This document shows, in pieces, positions 24,716 through 36,917 of a DNA stretch of 64,000 bases; position 1 is the first letter of the stretch; every line of letters starts with the position of its first letter. Position numbers and translations under genes: made by a program. The notes beneath the pieces were generated by a model, which searched no databases, was not told where the DNA came from, and saw only the letters and a program-made list of their open reading frames with translations. This DNA is from Cinnamomum chago. Lineage: Eukaryota > Streptophyta > Magnoliopsida > Laurales > Lauraceae. The DNA lies in the NCBI GenBank assembly GCA_038049695.1, contig CP142457.1:61686501-61750500 (forward strand), written 5' to 3'.

Positions 24716-25366
24716 AAGTCAAACCTGTGGAAATTCATCTTTTGATCGCTCTTGCAAGTTGCAGTCCTTCAGCCCAAGAACTCTGAGTGGGCCTACCTAT
24801 CACACTGCATATTTTACAAATCTCATCTGCTTCACTGCATAGTGTAAGGAAACTATATCAGCCAAATAAAGCCCAGAAATTCTGAGTGGAATCATCTACA
24901 TTGGCACTTAGCATAAGGAAACTATATCACAAACACCAGTAAAATCTTTGCATATAGTACAGCTTACATATAAGCATACCTTGACCCAGGAAAAAGAGGG
25001 TGCAGTGTAAACATCTCAGCCATGATAGCACCCATTGCCCACATGTCTGAAAGTATAATTGAAGAAATGATATGAACACGATCAAAAAGTAAATTGTGAA
25101 TAATACAACCAAAATCCATTTCATTTTCTACTTAGATTGCAGTCATCCATATAAGAACAATATAGAGAAGTTATGTAGATACCCCAACGAAGGTTTCTCG
25201 AAAGTCAAGCTCTTTAGACCTCTCACTGATATCAAGAAGTTGTGTTGGTATTGAATACACTGTAGGATTAAACCAGGTTAGTGCAGTTGTATGCAATGAG
25301 TGATGAGATATAAAATACAATTAGATAGCTTACTGATATAACTGTAATATAGATCCAACACCAATT

Positions 25367-25620
25367 TCAGGACAAATTTGTATCAGGCTCTCTCTGATGA
25401 TCATGTAAGAGAAGTTGGCCACTATGAGCAGTTGACAAATGAAACCAGAATGAATTCTCTGAGAATGAGAAACCACAAGCCAAGAATCTCCTGGGATAAC
25501 AAGAATGAATACTGGCTGCAGTGTGACCAAAGGCACATGTGCTCCATATCTTGAGTGATTTAGTTGAGCCCTCAAGAACACAGTGGAGTGCGATCTGGCA
25601 GAAGAAAAATAACAAATTTC
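25367..25620 (-). other. possible exon fragment of unknown type
   Basis: After a good acceptor (TTCTTCTGCCAG) the minus strand reads IALHCVLEGSTKSLKIWSTC, AFGHTAASIHSCYPRRFLAC, GFSFSENSFWFHLSTAHSGQ, then LLLHDHQREPDTNL and a stop. No family is recognised, and two other frames are also open. It does not fit the kinase 5' exons expected here. Confidence 0.2.
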
Positions 25621-26044
25621 ACAAGGCCGCACCCATTATCAAAATCAGTTAGCACAGGCAACAGGTCATAAGCTCAGCACATAAAGAATAATAACTTGAT
25701 ACTGGTCAAAATGTATTAAACATGGAAAAAGAAATCTACCCTACATTTTGAATGACCATGATACTAGTACAAACATATTATGGAAACAGAAATCTGCTCG
25801 ATGTCATTTTGACAGTGCTACATGCAGTTCTAAGTACATCTATATTGGGTCACCCTCTCATGCACACCCTTATCATGCAAACCCCATGCGAACTCCCTTT
25901 TGGGGCCCACCAGAGGCCATGACAATCATGGGAAGGTGGAGGATCGAAAGGCCTGGATGGCACCAACCTATTGGCAAAATCTCAAGGTCATTACATCATC
26001 CTAACCCCTTGATCCACAGCCCCCAAGTTTAATAGTTTGAAAAT

Positions 26045-26296
26045 TCATTATTTTTCTATGATTTCAATCCAATGGTGAGTAACATTTGGAAGAGTGACAA
26101 ACCAGGGCTTGTGACTAATTCGATAGAGAGCAACAATATTATCAGAAGGCTCTTGATTGGAAAACACAGAAAAATGGCTTTCCAGTTGGGTGAAAAGAAT
26201 AGTTAGGCCTGGATTAGCAAAAACAGGCGCAACAAAAAAGCCCAAACTTGCTCCCCTTGAGAAACTCTCCGACTGAAAAGAAATGGGACCCACTAA
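26045..26296 (-). pseudogene. open coding-like segment on the other side of the solo LTR, unidentified
   Basis: Minus strand, immediately past the LTR, a possible acceptor (TTTCTTTTCAG) precedes an 80-codon open frame: SESFSRGASLGFFVAPVFAN, PGLTILFTQLESHFSVFSNQ, EPSDNIVALYRISHKPWFVT, LPNVTHHWIEIIEK, then TAA. It may be the last exon of the gene whose other piece is at 28552-28960. Function unknown; it could also be chance. Confidence 0.3.
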
Positions 26297-26301
26297 TTTG
26301 A

Positions 26302-28546
26302 TGTCACGACCCGGACCCGATATCACAGTCATTAGGGTTAACCCCCGGGTCGCGATGTTAATCATACTTACTCCCGTAAACCCCGAATTAATCGAAGTTA
26401 AACGAAGTCTACAAGGGATCTTGCATATGTACCTGTCAATGTACATTGCGGAATATACAATAATATACATTGACACCTATTTAACAAACTCATTTGCATT
26501 GAAATGTAAATCTCACTTTACATCGTTTCAGTTTTCCTATATCAACCACTGCATATTTAAAATACAATGCAAGGGACATCTTTCTAATACTTACAATACC
26601 AAAATGAATATATAAAATACTTTCTAAAACATTTCCAAAATATTCTATGCTATCCTCTCTCAAATCACGTCCATTCGGCTAAACCTCCTGGATGTATCGA
26701 ATGGGCCTCCTCTGCTGGCGGGGCGGTCTTGGAGGGACCGGCACGGGCAACTGAGCCTGTAACATCATCAGTAATACCATGAACACGACGGTTCAACAAG
26801 ATATATACATATGATGATGGCATGTTTGACAATCCCTGACAATTCATTGTTTAACAGTTCTAAACAATTCCAATATAATCCTTGTGTAATTACAAATACA
26901 AATAATAATGACAATGTCATTAATAGCTACACTAGTATTGGTTTCAACTCCATTCAGTTCTTCCAAACGGAAGCATTTCATATTCCTTTCAATTCTTCCA
27001 AAGGGAAGCATTTCATATTCATTCAATTACATTCAGCATTTATTAGGACTCGTCAGTCCTTTGACCTTTCGGTCCAATGCGGTGAGATCTCCCAATGTCT
27101 TGATCAGAGATCACTGGTGTCTCACGGAGCTCTGGACGCTCCCCAATCTCATCTACTGCAGTAGGAATAGTCATTCCAGTTACTTTTCGTAACCGTTCAT
27201 TTATCACTTCATTCAATTCAATTCAATTCAATAAGGAGTTCGGAAACCGCTAGGTAGTGCCAGACTTATTAACAATTTCTATTAATCTCAATCTCATTCT
27301 AAACCAATCCTCTAACCAACCCTTACGTGAACGGTGGTTATTAATGCATGTATTACTATCGATGACATTATTTTTAGTGACATTTATGCATTGAAATAAC
27401 CCTCGTAGCACTTAGGAAGGTTTAAACATGACTAACATTAATCTCTAAGCTTAAACTTTTAATCTCGGAAAGTCGGACATTAAAATGCACTTTCCAAAGA
27501 AATTCAGTGGGCCGGGTCGACTGCAGTTGTAAAGGAAAAAGGAATGAACAGTATTTTGGTCAGGCCATTTCGGGCCTGACCCAGTGGGCCCGGTCGACCG
27601 GCCACATTGCAGAAACAGAACAGTGTTCTGTTCTGCAGTGCAGTGAAGGGCTTTCATCCCTTGTTCTCTTTGTACCTGCTGAACCTGATTGACACTCATT
27701 TTACGAACTTCACAAAAGTAATCCAAGACTATTAATCGAACTAATCTATACCTACTTATCTTAATCCATTACATTAATTATATAACCTAAATAAGGTTCT
27801 AAAATCCACAAATCACTTTAACATGTGATTCATCATTTCTTTCCATTAAAATCAATGAAAATACCTTAACAAGCATAACCATATGTATTTACTTGCCTTT
27901 GTTTGAAGGTTGATAGAGACAAACCCCTCCTTTGCTTGGATTTAGCTTGGATTGAGTGTAACTTCCTTAACTTGAAGCTTTGATTTCAATATCACTTCAA
28001 GAAGAGGATGAGAAGGTGTGATTCCTCTTCACTTCAATCACCCCAACACACACTTGATGAGAAACGGAGGAAGAAAGAAGAGAAAATGGTGAAAGAAGAT
28101 GTTGCCTAGGGTTTCATGAGATGAATGAAGGCATTAGGTTATATAAGCTTAAGTTTTGCATTAAGCTCCCCTTTAATTCCTTTAATTCCAATTCAAGTCA
28201 ATTCGATGTCCATTTAATCCGATATTCATCGAATCCATTCAAACCTTTTATGAAATTCGTCGTACTCGTCGAGATACACATGTTGGTATCAAGACTTTCC
28301 AACTTCGACAAAATACATACAAATCCGTATTTATACACAATTCCTTCATTTGCTCATTTGAGCTTCATTTCCACTCTATTCCATTCTTAAGCTTAGTTAC
28401 TATTTCATTAAGTCTCAGTTAGTCATTTAGGCTACTTTCAATTCATTTAGGCATTAAACTACCATTAATTCACTTAAATTGACTTAATTAACCTTAAGCT
28501 CAATTAATTAGAGTTAATCGTGATTAACTCGGGACGGAGCCTAACA
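26302..28546 (-). mobile_element. solo LTR, large, probably Ty3/gypsy
   Basis: Read on the minus strand, a 2245-bp unit begins TGTTAGGCTCCG and ends GGGTCGTGACA, flanked by perfect 5-bp duplications TTTGA (26297-26301 and 28547-28551). No internal retroelement region is seen. It is the same family as the unit at 40735-43205: shared start region, shared ATACGGA-rich segment with a GATACCAA block, and shared end. It splits coding-like sequence of an unidentified minus-strand gene. Age cannot be taken from a solo LTR. Confidence 0.85.
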
Positions 28547-28551
28547 TTTGA

Positions 28552-28960
28552 CAAGCTGCATACCGCCGGGCAAGGGACTGGGCACATCTAGCTATGCATT
28601 TGGCCAAGTCGTCAGGCCAGCTATTAGCTCCCAGAGAAACTGAAGCATTAATTTTCTCCATCCTATCCAGGAAATGGATATCCACACCATCCATCTCACA
28701 TCTTCCTCTACCAGTAAAGGGGTTGGACGAACCAACTAGAACCACATGGATGGCACCGTTGCCTATCTTTGCTGCAGACCTATTCTCATGCCTACAAAAG
28801 TAGGCTTTGAAAGAGACAACTGATCAGTATAACACCTTATTCCTGCAACCACAGAGGCATTGATGAGATCAGCACCAGGATCCATGCCTCTCGCTATTTC
28901 AGACATATGCGTGTTGTGTAGGAAGGACAATGAGATGGTAGGAAGGACAATGAGATGGTA
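28552..28960 (-). pseudogene. coding-like segment of an unidentified gene, interrupted
   Basis: The minus strand holds two well-composed stretches: ARGMDPGADLINASVVAG, IRCYTDQLSLSKPTF (about 28920-28810), and, in another frame after a possible acceptor TTTTGTAG, HENRSAAKIGNGAIHVVLVG, SSNPFTGRGRCEMDGVDIHF, LDRMEKINASVSLGANSW, PDDLAKCIARCAQSLARRY. They run into the solo LTR at 28546. I do not recognise the family. Composition and the frame change suggest true exons joined by an intron. Whether any product is made is doubtful given the LTR and the LINE upstream. Confidence 0.45.
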
Positions 28961-28999
28961 GACTATTTGCTTGTGCATTACGAGTTCTCTTATTCTTTG

Positions 29000-29780
29000 T
29001 GGTGTAGGTGTGGAAAGAAAGAGACAATATAATTTTCAGAGGGTCTTTGTTGCCTGTGGAAGATATAGAGCAATTGGTGGTGGTTCAGATTGCAAAATGA
29101 GCTTCCTTCAAGTAGGAGTTTGACATTGCAAAACTTTACAGTGTGTTGTATAACTGGGAGGCTTCCTTATATTGTAGGGTAAAGAAGATAAAAAAGGTGG
29201 TGCATTGGATTCCTCCCAATGTAGGGGTGTTGAAGTTTAATGTGGATGAGGTAGCTAAATGAAAGCATGGGCCGGCGGGTATTGGTGAGGTGCTTCACGA
29301 TAGTGGAGGGCTTGTGTTGGTAATGTTTTCCAAGCATGTTAGGATTATGGAGTCTAATGAGGTGGAGGTGTTGGCTATCCTAAAAGCTGTTTGAGTTTTT
29401 GCCTCTTCCTCATTTCATTCAAGGTTAGAGGAAGAAAGCAATTCTCTCAATGTTATTTCGTGGGTATCCTCTTCGGCTGTCATTCCTTGGAGATTTCAAT
29501 TTTACCATAATGAGATTAGAGCTTCAATGTCCTCGATTCAAGTGAAGTTTCAACATGTTGGGAGATAAGGAAATGATTTTGCTAATTCGTTAGCTAAGCA
29601 AGCAGTTGATAGGTCTTCTAATTTGGTGTGATGTTTCTTTGTTTTTTCCTTTTCCTTTTCATGGTATTATTCTTTTATACCATCGTGCTCTTGCTCTGTT
29701 TTGTTTGTTTTGGTGGGCTTCTTGTATCTTGCTTTCTCTTTTAATATAGTTTATCATTACTGATAAAAAAAAAAAAAACT
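29000..29780 (+). mobile_element. LINE (L1-type) 3' fragment with RNase H domain remnant
   Basis: From 29208 the plus strand reads WIPPNVGVLKFNVDEV, then AGIGEVLHDSGGLVLVMFSK, ESNEVEVLAILKAV and GNDFANSLAKQAVDRSSNLV: the RNase H domain found at the end of plant L1 ORF2. The first Asp (NVD) and Glu (NEVE) of the catalytic set are kept; the later Asp appears as Asn in NDFANSLA. In-frame stops show it is dead. A 3'UTR (CTTTCTCTTTTAATATAGTT) and poly(A) at 29766-29779 close it. The 5' limit is approximate. Confidence 0.75.
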
Positions 29781-32589
29781 AATTCAACAGAGAGGGTGAG
29801 TGGGTGTGAGGTTTTAAGTTGATCATTGGGGCACTAGGTGGGCCCCACATACATGGTGAATCTCCATGCTACCATCTGTGGAGAGGACTGCCGTATATAT
29901 AAATACACACGCACGCACAAACAGCAAGGTTAGAGTGTCAACTGGTAGATCCAGTCGAAAAGAGAAATGCATATGGAACCTATTTTTGGATATGATAAAA
30001 ACTTGGATCCAGTTCCTAAAAATAGTTCTGAATATTTGTGGATCTGAATCCAAATCAAGACATGTCCAGATTTGATAATATGGATCTGGACCCCACTACA
30101 GCCCAAATATACAAGTCTTGGCTTACAACCCAACTTAAGCCATTAAACCTCTTTTCAGGTCCAGATCCAACTATGGTGATCAATGGATGTCTGATTACCC
30201 TGTTGTTTTTGAAGGTTCCAACCTGAGAATCCAGGCAAGGCCCCCCTTTTAGACCCAATTAATAATCATTAATCTTTCAGATCAGACTAGTTGATCATCT
30301 CATCTAATTTTCATTTCTCTTAACAAGTGGGTCATTGTGGGACCCATACACACGCTGTTTAGGTTCATGCTACATATCCAGGTTAGTCAAGGAATGCCCC
30401 AATTTATCATGAATTTTCAGAAACATGTAATTGACCTTTGGAAATTCAAATTGTGTTTAGTTGTCAATCCAAAAATAAGGAGAAAAAAAAAAAATGGTTA
30501 CTGTCTCTAGCATCACACATTTCCTGGGCCACTCATTTAGGAGTTACAAGGAACCAAACACCCCCTAAGAAGATGCCAACTCCAGAATCATAGTAACCTG
30601 AGAGTAAACTGAAATATTAGCATGGCTAAGAAAAAACCCCTAAACTCCCAGTTCTAGAATTGAAACAAATCCTTGAACAGGAATGGAATTCTTCAAATCA
30701 CAAGCCCTAGGAGTAGGAACATATACACCAGACATCAGACATAACAAGAAAACTCAAGCATAGTTCACAAGGATTAGAACTATAAGCAGAGAGGCCCTCG
30801 ACTTTGTTAAAGGAAATTCCCAATACAATAATATTCACTAATCACTAACAACGTGAATCCCACAAACAAACCTGAACTTCTTCATCAGAAGAAAACACAA
30901 TGAGTTGGGGAAATTCATGGTCCTCTGGTTATTCTAGGGTTTCCATTCAACATATTCCATTTCCAGTCACAAACCACAGCCCAATTTAACATATGAATCA
31001 TTGATCCGAAAGTGCCCTAATCACCCAAACTGATGCTCTCGGATCAATCAAACCCCCCCAAATAAGCAAATTAAGCACCACCCATCAATCATCAATCAAT
31101 CGAAAGCACAAAAAACCCCACAAGGAAACCCTTAAACAATCAAAATCTTCTCAATAACAAGAATCAAAATCGAGAATTTGCAAACCCTAGAATTAACAAA
31201 ATCAGAATCATTAAAAACAACGGAATGAAACGAGCACAAATCCTCTGATTCGAATGATCAACAGAACCACCAAAATCATTGAAGAATTCTGGAATTCGCT
31301 CGTAACAGAATCTGAAATTTGATACCTCTAGGCCATCAGTACTCTCTTCCTCTTCCGCAATCCAAGAACCAAAATACAAATAAAACACAGACCCAAATTC
31401 TATTTATAATTTCTATTTTATTTACTTAAATTATTATTATTTTCAGTAATAAAGGTTTGAAGTAAAATCTCATTGGACCTTCTGAAGATAAAAAAAAATG
31501 CCCTCAAATTCTAATATCCATAAAAAAAACCCTAACTTTAAGTTTTTTTTTTTTAGTCGATATCTCTGGTTAGGGCTTTTTTGTTTTCATCGATTTTGAA
31601 ATTTGAGGGTCTTTTTGGTATCCACGGGATTGAAGGAAATTTTCAGTGGAGGTTTTTTTTTTTTTTTTTTTTTTTGAGATAATTAGTCAGAGGTCTCTCG
31701 TTACGGTTTTGTAAAGGCGACATATTTTGGCAAGAGGTCCACATCAGAAATTTGGAATTTCCAAATTTCTTTTTTATTTTACGTAAAAAGATGAGAGCAT
31801 AATAGGTTGAAATGGGAAAAAAAAAATTCTTACTACTTTATTGATGTTGTATGTGATGAAACTCCATGGGCTGAATTACATGGGAAGAGTTTTATTTGTA
31901 GACCATTAATCTTATCTAAACAATAACAAGTAATTCTATTTAGATATGGAGGTGACACAGGTTGGCCGGCCAACAACCTCATTACACAGGACTCATCGTC
32001 ATGGTATACATAAAAATCATAGACCCCTCACTTCTTGGCATACGGATTATACAATTGATTGATTGAACTAATGATTATTAGGCAGTTCATTACAAATTTC
32101 ACTCCTGAATATTTTCGATAATATGAAAGTACTCAGTAGGAAAAGAACAAATCAAAAACAAAAACTTGACTGCCATTGATATCTTAAGCGTGTTTATTGC
32201 ATACAAGAATCTTTCAGCACTGCTACTTGGCCCGACCTGGGGGACCGCAACCCTGGGATCCAACGGTCCTCCCTGGGGATCGGGCCAGAACCCGGTCCCC
32301 CAGAATCGGGCTACTTAGACTTTTTCAGAATCTTTTTAGTAGTATATATCATCAGTTCCATTACTTAAAACAAAAAAGAAGACGACTATTTGCAGTAAAA
32401 AAAAAAATTAAAAATTCAATGAATTGAACCAGATATCTTTCTTATGAATGAGATGCCCTTGTGACTCATGACCCCTTTCTTCTATCATGAAGAGTGGTCT
32501 GCAGCAGTCTACAATGAATTTGAAACAACAAATATAGATGCAATTTCACTCCAGGAGCCTCTAGAGGGGCCTACTTTCACAGTTTTGTT
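29781..32589. other. intergenic downstream of PMT; leader-like segment near 31.3 kb
   Basis: No coding region. On the minus strand about 31385-31320 a stretch ending GGCCTAGAG followed by GTATCA resembles a non-coding first exon with donor site, perhaps of the lost or broken gene to its left. The 82-bp palindromic insertion at 32229 lies near the right end. Confidence 0.4.
32229..32311. mobile_element. 82-83-bp GC-rich palindromic insertion with TACTT flanks
   Basis: Imperfect inverted ends GCCCGA..CTGGGGGACCG and CGGTCCCCCAG..TCGGGC enclose a GC-rich centre. Direct repeats TACTT (or CTACTT) flank it at 32223-32228 and 32311-32316. It lies about 280 bases past the PMT stop codon. Similar in build, not in sequence, to the unit at 46501. 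Confidence 0.6.
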
Positions 32590-35500
32590 TCATCTAATAT
32601 GTGATGTGGGAATCGAAAACTCCTTCTGGCAGATCAGGATCACCTCATTTTCTGAGTCATCTTCATTTTTATTTTTCTGGCAGCTCCATCTCATCCCTTT
32701 GGCAATGTTTAATATAGCATCCGAGAAATAGCTTGATTCATATATAATTGCATACCCGTTCGGACGGAGAATGCGGTCCATCTCTAGGAGTACATATTTC
32801 ATATTGCACCTGCCACAATGTTCATTATGCGAGCATAAGCAATCTTGTAGTTCTATGCATATGAATATAAGTATAACCAGCTCCATAAATAAACAGGCGT
32901 GTGGAATTGAATACACAAGAATTCCTGGTCAAATGAGCTACAGTAAAGAGTTTTAAAAGAGGTGAGGGTGGATGATTTAAGGTAGAGATAAAGTAGAATT
33001 TGAATTACTAGGTTGATGTCTTGGTATTCATTTCTCATCTCCCCCTAAATCATTTTCCACTAAAGAAGAGATTATTTGTTGTCAATTTCAATATTCACCT
33101 TTTCTCTTCCTTTTTAACTACTTTTAGAAAAACAGGTCTTAGGATTCCTAGAAATTCATTCACATGATACGAATAGACATTGGGAAACTTGACTCAAAAG
33201 TCACTAAGAGGCAGGGTTGCAGACTTGCAGTGTATTAGAAGCAATTTCTATCTCATAAGAATATGACAGTGTAGTTTAGGTGTGATTTTGGTGTTTAGAT
33301 TTCAGTTGCAATCAAAAGCAACCGAATATCTGATGACCTTCCTTGTGATAGAGAAACAGCAAAAACATTCACTTCCTCTTCTTTCCATTGGTAACATTAT
33401 GGAACTTGAAGGAAATCTTTCTCCTGTGCAAGAGCAGGGCCCACTGGTGGAAAACACCCCTGAGTGGTCCAAGAGAATATTGTCCGTGACTTGAACCCAC
33501 AACCTATAGTGAGCACCTTCCACTATGCCATGGCCTCTTCCCATGAAACACTAACAAATGTGTTCTCTTCATTGTTCCAACAGAAAAAAAAAAAAAAAAA
33601 AAAATTCCTCTAAAAGCAGTTAACAAATTACCTGTGACTTTCATCGGTGATGAGGCCATCGAGATGCAAGAGATCATATGTTCGAGGATATGTTGAGAAT
33701 GCCTCACACCTACGCAAGGAAAATGGAACCGGAACCATTAGCTGACAATGGAGTCCTATGTTCTGGTATCATGCAACTAAGCAGGGACATAAATGAATAT
33801 ACTAGAAACTCTGCAATGTTAGTATTCTTCAAAATGTAGGAGTTAATACATGATATATGCAAGTTGTATGTGGCATTCACATACCAATCATGATATGTTC
33901 CAATCAGTCCTCTGTCAAAAACCACACCAAGTGAATTTGCACTGTAGGTAGAAACCACATTTATAACCCACACAGGATCATCAATAAGCGCAGCAGCGAA
34001 ACCTCCATACACTGTGTTCATGTCCATGACATTTCTTATCTCATCAGTTCCAAGCACAGGCAACAAAGTCTTGTAATGCTTCACCCTCGACTTCCATTTT
34101 TTCTCGTCTTGCTTAAATGCACCAGAAGTCCCACCAGGAATCATAGAAATGCGCTCAGAGGCGATATGCAACCGCTCAGGCCATTTAGGAGTAGCTTCCA
34201 ATCCAGTTTTCTCAAATCCCTGGCTTGGAACTAGGCAAGGACGGAGTGGTATGTACCATGCTGCATCCGGTTCAGTGCCATCATCGCACTTTGGAGGGTA
34301 GACATCAGGATTATCATGCTGAACATAGCAACTTTCATCAGAGGATTTCTGCCATACAGCAATATCATCCTTTTGATTGTATAGTTTGAAGCACATGCTT
34401 GCTAGCATCTTTTGTAACTTCTCATAATTTGACTCCAGCTCTTCGACAGTTCTATTCCATCCTTCCCATTTGTTCTGGTAGTTCACTGGGGGGCCGGAGA
34501 GGACCCAGAAGCCTCCTGGACGGAGTATACGGTGAATCTCTAGAAGGTAAATCCCACCTGAAACAGAACACATTTCTACATATAAGAGAGGTTGAATTGC
34601 AATAGAAAAGTGTGCAGTAACAATTTTTATCTGCTCACTACAGTTACACCCAGAAGAGAATATCCCACACTTTTAGATGGTGATCACCAAGAATTGGAAG
34701 GATAGAGTCACACCCACACTCCCATAAACAAAATTACAGTAATTCAAAAATTAAATTCTAAACACTGTGTGCTTATTTTTTAGTGCTATTTGACCTTACT
34801 AAAAAGGAATTCTGCTATTGTAACACATTGGCTTTTGATGGGTGCCCCATTCAAATCCAAGTTTTAAATTAAGAATCAAAACAAAGCAATCTAAAATAGG
34901 AAAGTAAATTACCAAATTCTGTCCAAGGGATAAGACATCTAGCGCAGTGAGCCATATCGAATGAACTGGATGGAAAAGGAAGGCGCTGTGTTGACATGAT
35001 ACCCAGGATTGCTGGGATTCCACGTTCCAGTGCAAACTGAACTTGAGCCTCATGATTATCTCTTGGTGCTAGAGAAACGGCTAAAATTCCGCGGTCCAAC
35101 AAATCACCTCCCCAACTTGCAACCTAAAATGCGGATCGTTGCACCAATTAGGAAAATTTTAGATTGGTAGATTCTACAACTAGAGCAACCAAAGGGCAAA
35201 AGGCAAAGGGCAAAGAGAACAACTACTACATAGTCAGTTATCATAATAAAATGTGAAAAAACATTTAAGGTAGTTTGTCTTTTATGTATGTGGTGTGAAT
35301 ACGGTATTTACATATATAAGTGTCACACATGTGAAACAAATTACCATGTTTATTTGGAAGCACAATTTTTACGTGTAAACATTGAATGATTCAGATTACA
35401 TGTGTAAAATTTTCATTTTCTCAAAATATACGAAACTTTAGGACATGAAAATAAACATTTTGGGATTTAATGGTTTGCATTAAAAATTTGGAGCCCACAA

Positions 35501-36898
35501 GAGTTGCACCAGTGCCTCTTTCAGGCATGAGGCATCTAACCAATACACGCCTTAAAAATATAGAGAGAGCAGCCCATGCATGGATTGTGGATATGCAACA
35601 TATATTCACTTGACTTTTCTAACAGAGGCATTGGCTCCTGCACTTTATATTGGCACTCTAAAAGCTACGTTTTCCAAGATGCCATTATTTACTCAGCAAA
35701 AAATGAAAAAGATGCAATTCTTACTGTAAAGTGGAGCACACAAAAAAAACCCGAGATACACCAATGACAACCATCATATAAACATGCAAGAATGAATTAT
35801 AGCAAAACACTTACCCCACATCCCGTATCAATAGCAGTCCGGATTGTTCCATCTTTCATACCAGGAATCAATTCTTGCATTTGATCCACATAGCGCCCAA
35901 CCCCATTAGGGAACATTGTACCTCCACCAGGGAATAGGAACTTCTCCTCTGCCTCATCTTTCCTTAGCCAATTCTGATCGGGTTTGTTGTCATTAATCCA
36001 AAAGTGTGGCACATTTCTGAAATATGAAGAAGGAAAATTATGAAAAATCACTATCGATAATGGAGCAGTTCAAGCGCAAAACGAATAAAACAAATATTCA
36101 AAAAAAAAAAAAAATGTTGACATCACTTCATCCAACATTCATCTCTGCTATTTGGCCATGCGATTGGTGTCTTGTAGCCGAATGGTATAGGCACTAGACA
36201 TTCTTCCCTTTCTGACATTGGAGGGCAGTGTCGCTCCATAAAAGCGAGTTTATGGACACTATATTTCTTCCATCTCTGCAACAACAAAAAATTAGATAGC
36301 ATGTGAAATTGGTGCACATAACATGAAACATTCCATTATCAAACAAATCATACATGCACATAGTCATGTGTAAATCAAACTAATTTTTAAAGCCTCAAAG
36401 TTCAATGATTTTCTAATAGCAGAAATCTTTGTGATTAAATTCAATAGTCGATCATGGTATATCAGTGTCAAATTAGGTGATTTCCAAATTCCTGCCTGCG
36501 TGGAAGGGTTAGTTTGGAGTGGAGGAAGTGGTTAAGATTGACTCTGAATGTTTTAAATTAATTATCAGTGGGTTCATTGTACAAAATAGAACTAGGGTGC
36601 ATTTCTTGTGTGAATATATTAGAAAATATACCATTGGATCCGTGCATGGAGTGCGGTCTTCACAGCATTCACACTCAGGAAATTCAATTGGTTCAACTTG
36701 AAGTGAGGCAAGTGTGACTGCCTTTGGTTCAATTGGTTCAAGTTGTAATGCGTGGCTGACATCCTCTTTTTGGAGTTTATTCGCAGGGAAATAAATCCCT
36801 CCAAGATAGAAAGAAAATCCACAAAATACTAATAGCATTATAGTCATTGGAACCCGTCGATCCGGATAAGGAGATGGCCTTAGATCTTTACTTTTCAT
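32590..36898 (-). CDS. probable Golgi methyltransferase of the PMT family (PMT20/21, ERD3-like)
   Basis: Putative SAM-dependent methyltransferase (DUF248/Methyltransf_29), a type II Golgi membrane protein linked to cell-wall polysaccharide methylation in this family. Minus-strand exons 36632-36898, 36127-36275, 35815-36016, 34913-35123, 33885-34557, 33632-33709 and 32590-32809 keep phase over 1800 nt, 599 residues, the usual size. A short basic cytosolic tail precedes one membrane segment (about residues 17-38). Then come [11 protein letters not shown], the SAM motif [16 protein letters not shown] (about 200-215), [52 protein letters not shown] (about 450) and [12 protein letters not shown]. 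Most of it reads like PMT20/21. One oddity is RDECWMKNVPHFW, where I remember RDECWYRNVP in relatives. Otherwise it looks intact. The donor substrate is not known from sequence. Confidence 0.93.
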
Positions 36899-36917
36899 CC
36901 TTTCTTTTGTCAGACTA

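Larger units (their letters stand above)
21200..25046 (-). pseudogene. 3' half of a CDKF;4/MAK-like Ser/Thr protein kinase gene, broken
   Basis: Minus-strand exons spell the C-terminal half of a plant CDKF;4/MAK-type kinase: 24980-25046 (DMWAMGAIMAEMFTLHPLFP), 24725-24834 (SEADEICKICSVIGRPTQ...), 23783-23848 (HLSVLIPSASKDAISLIS), 23244-23312 (SLCSWDPCKRPTGAE...), 23053-23113 (YVPPSL..RAAAPRTPH) and a last exon from 22357. Splice sites are still visible. The exons for the ATP-binding lobe, catalytic loop and activation segment are not found upstream. The exon at 24725-24834 is one base too long for its phase, giving a frameshift just before EFPQ. The last exon carries a solo LTR (21269-22238). 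SINEs sit in introns at 23354-23576 and 24555-24715. This is a host gene decayed after loss of its 5' half; the 3' limit is approximate. Confidence 0.8.

Noticed and set aside
28121-28390. 89-codon plus-strand frame
   Set aside because: It lies inside a solo LTR, antisense to it, with no known domain.
34399-34605. Plus-strand gene opposite PMT
   Set aside because: Shadow frame of PMT exon 5. Other plus frames across 32.6-36.9 kb are rejected for the same reason.
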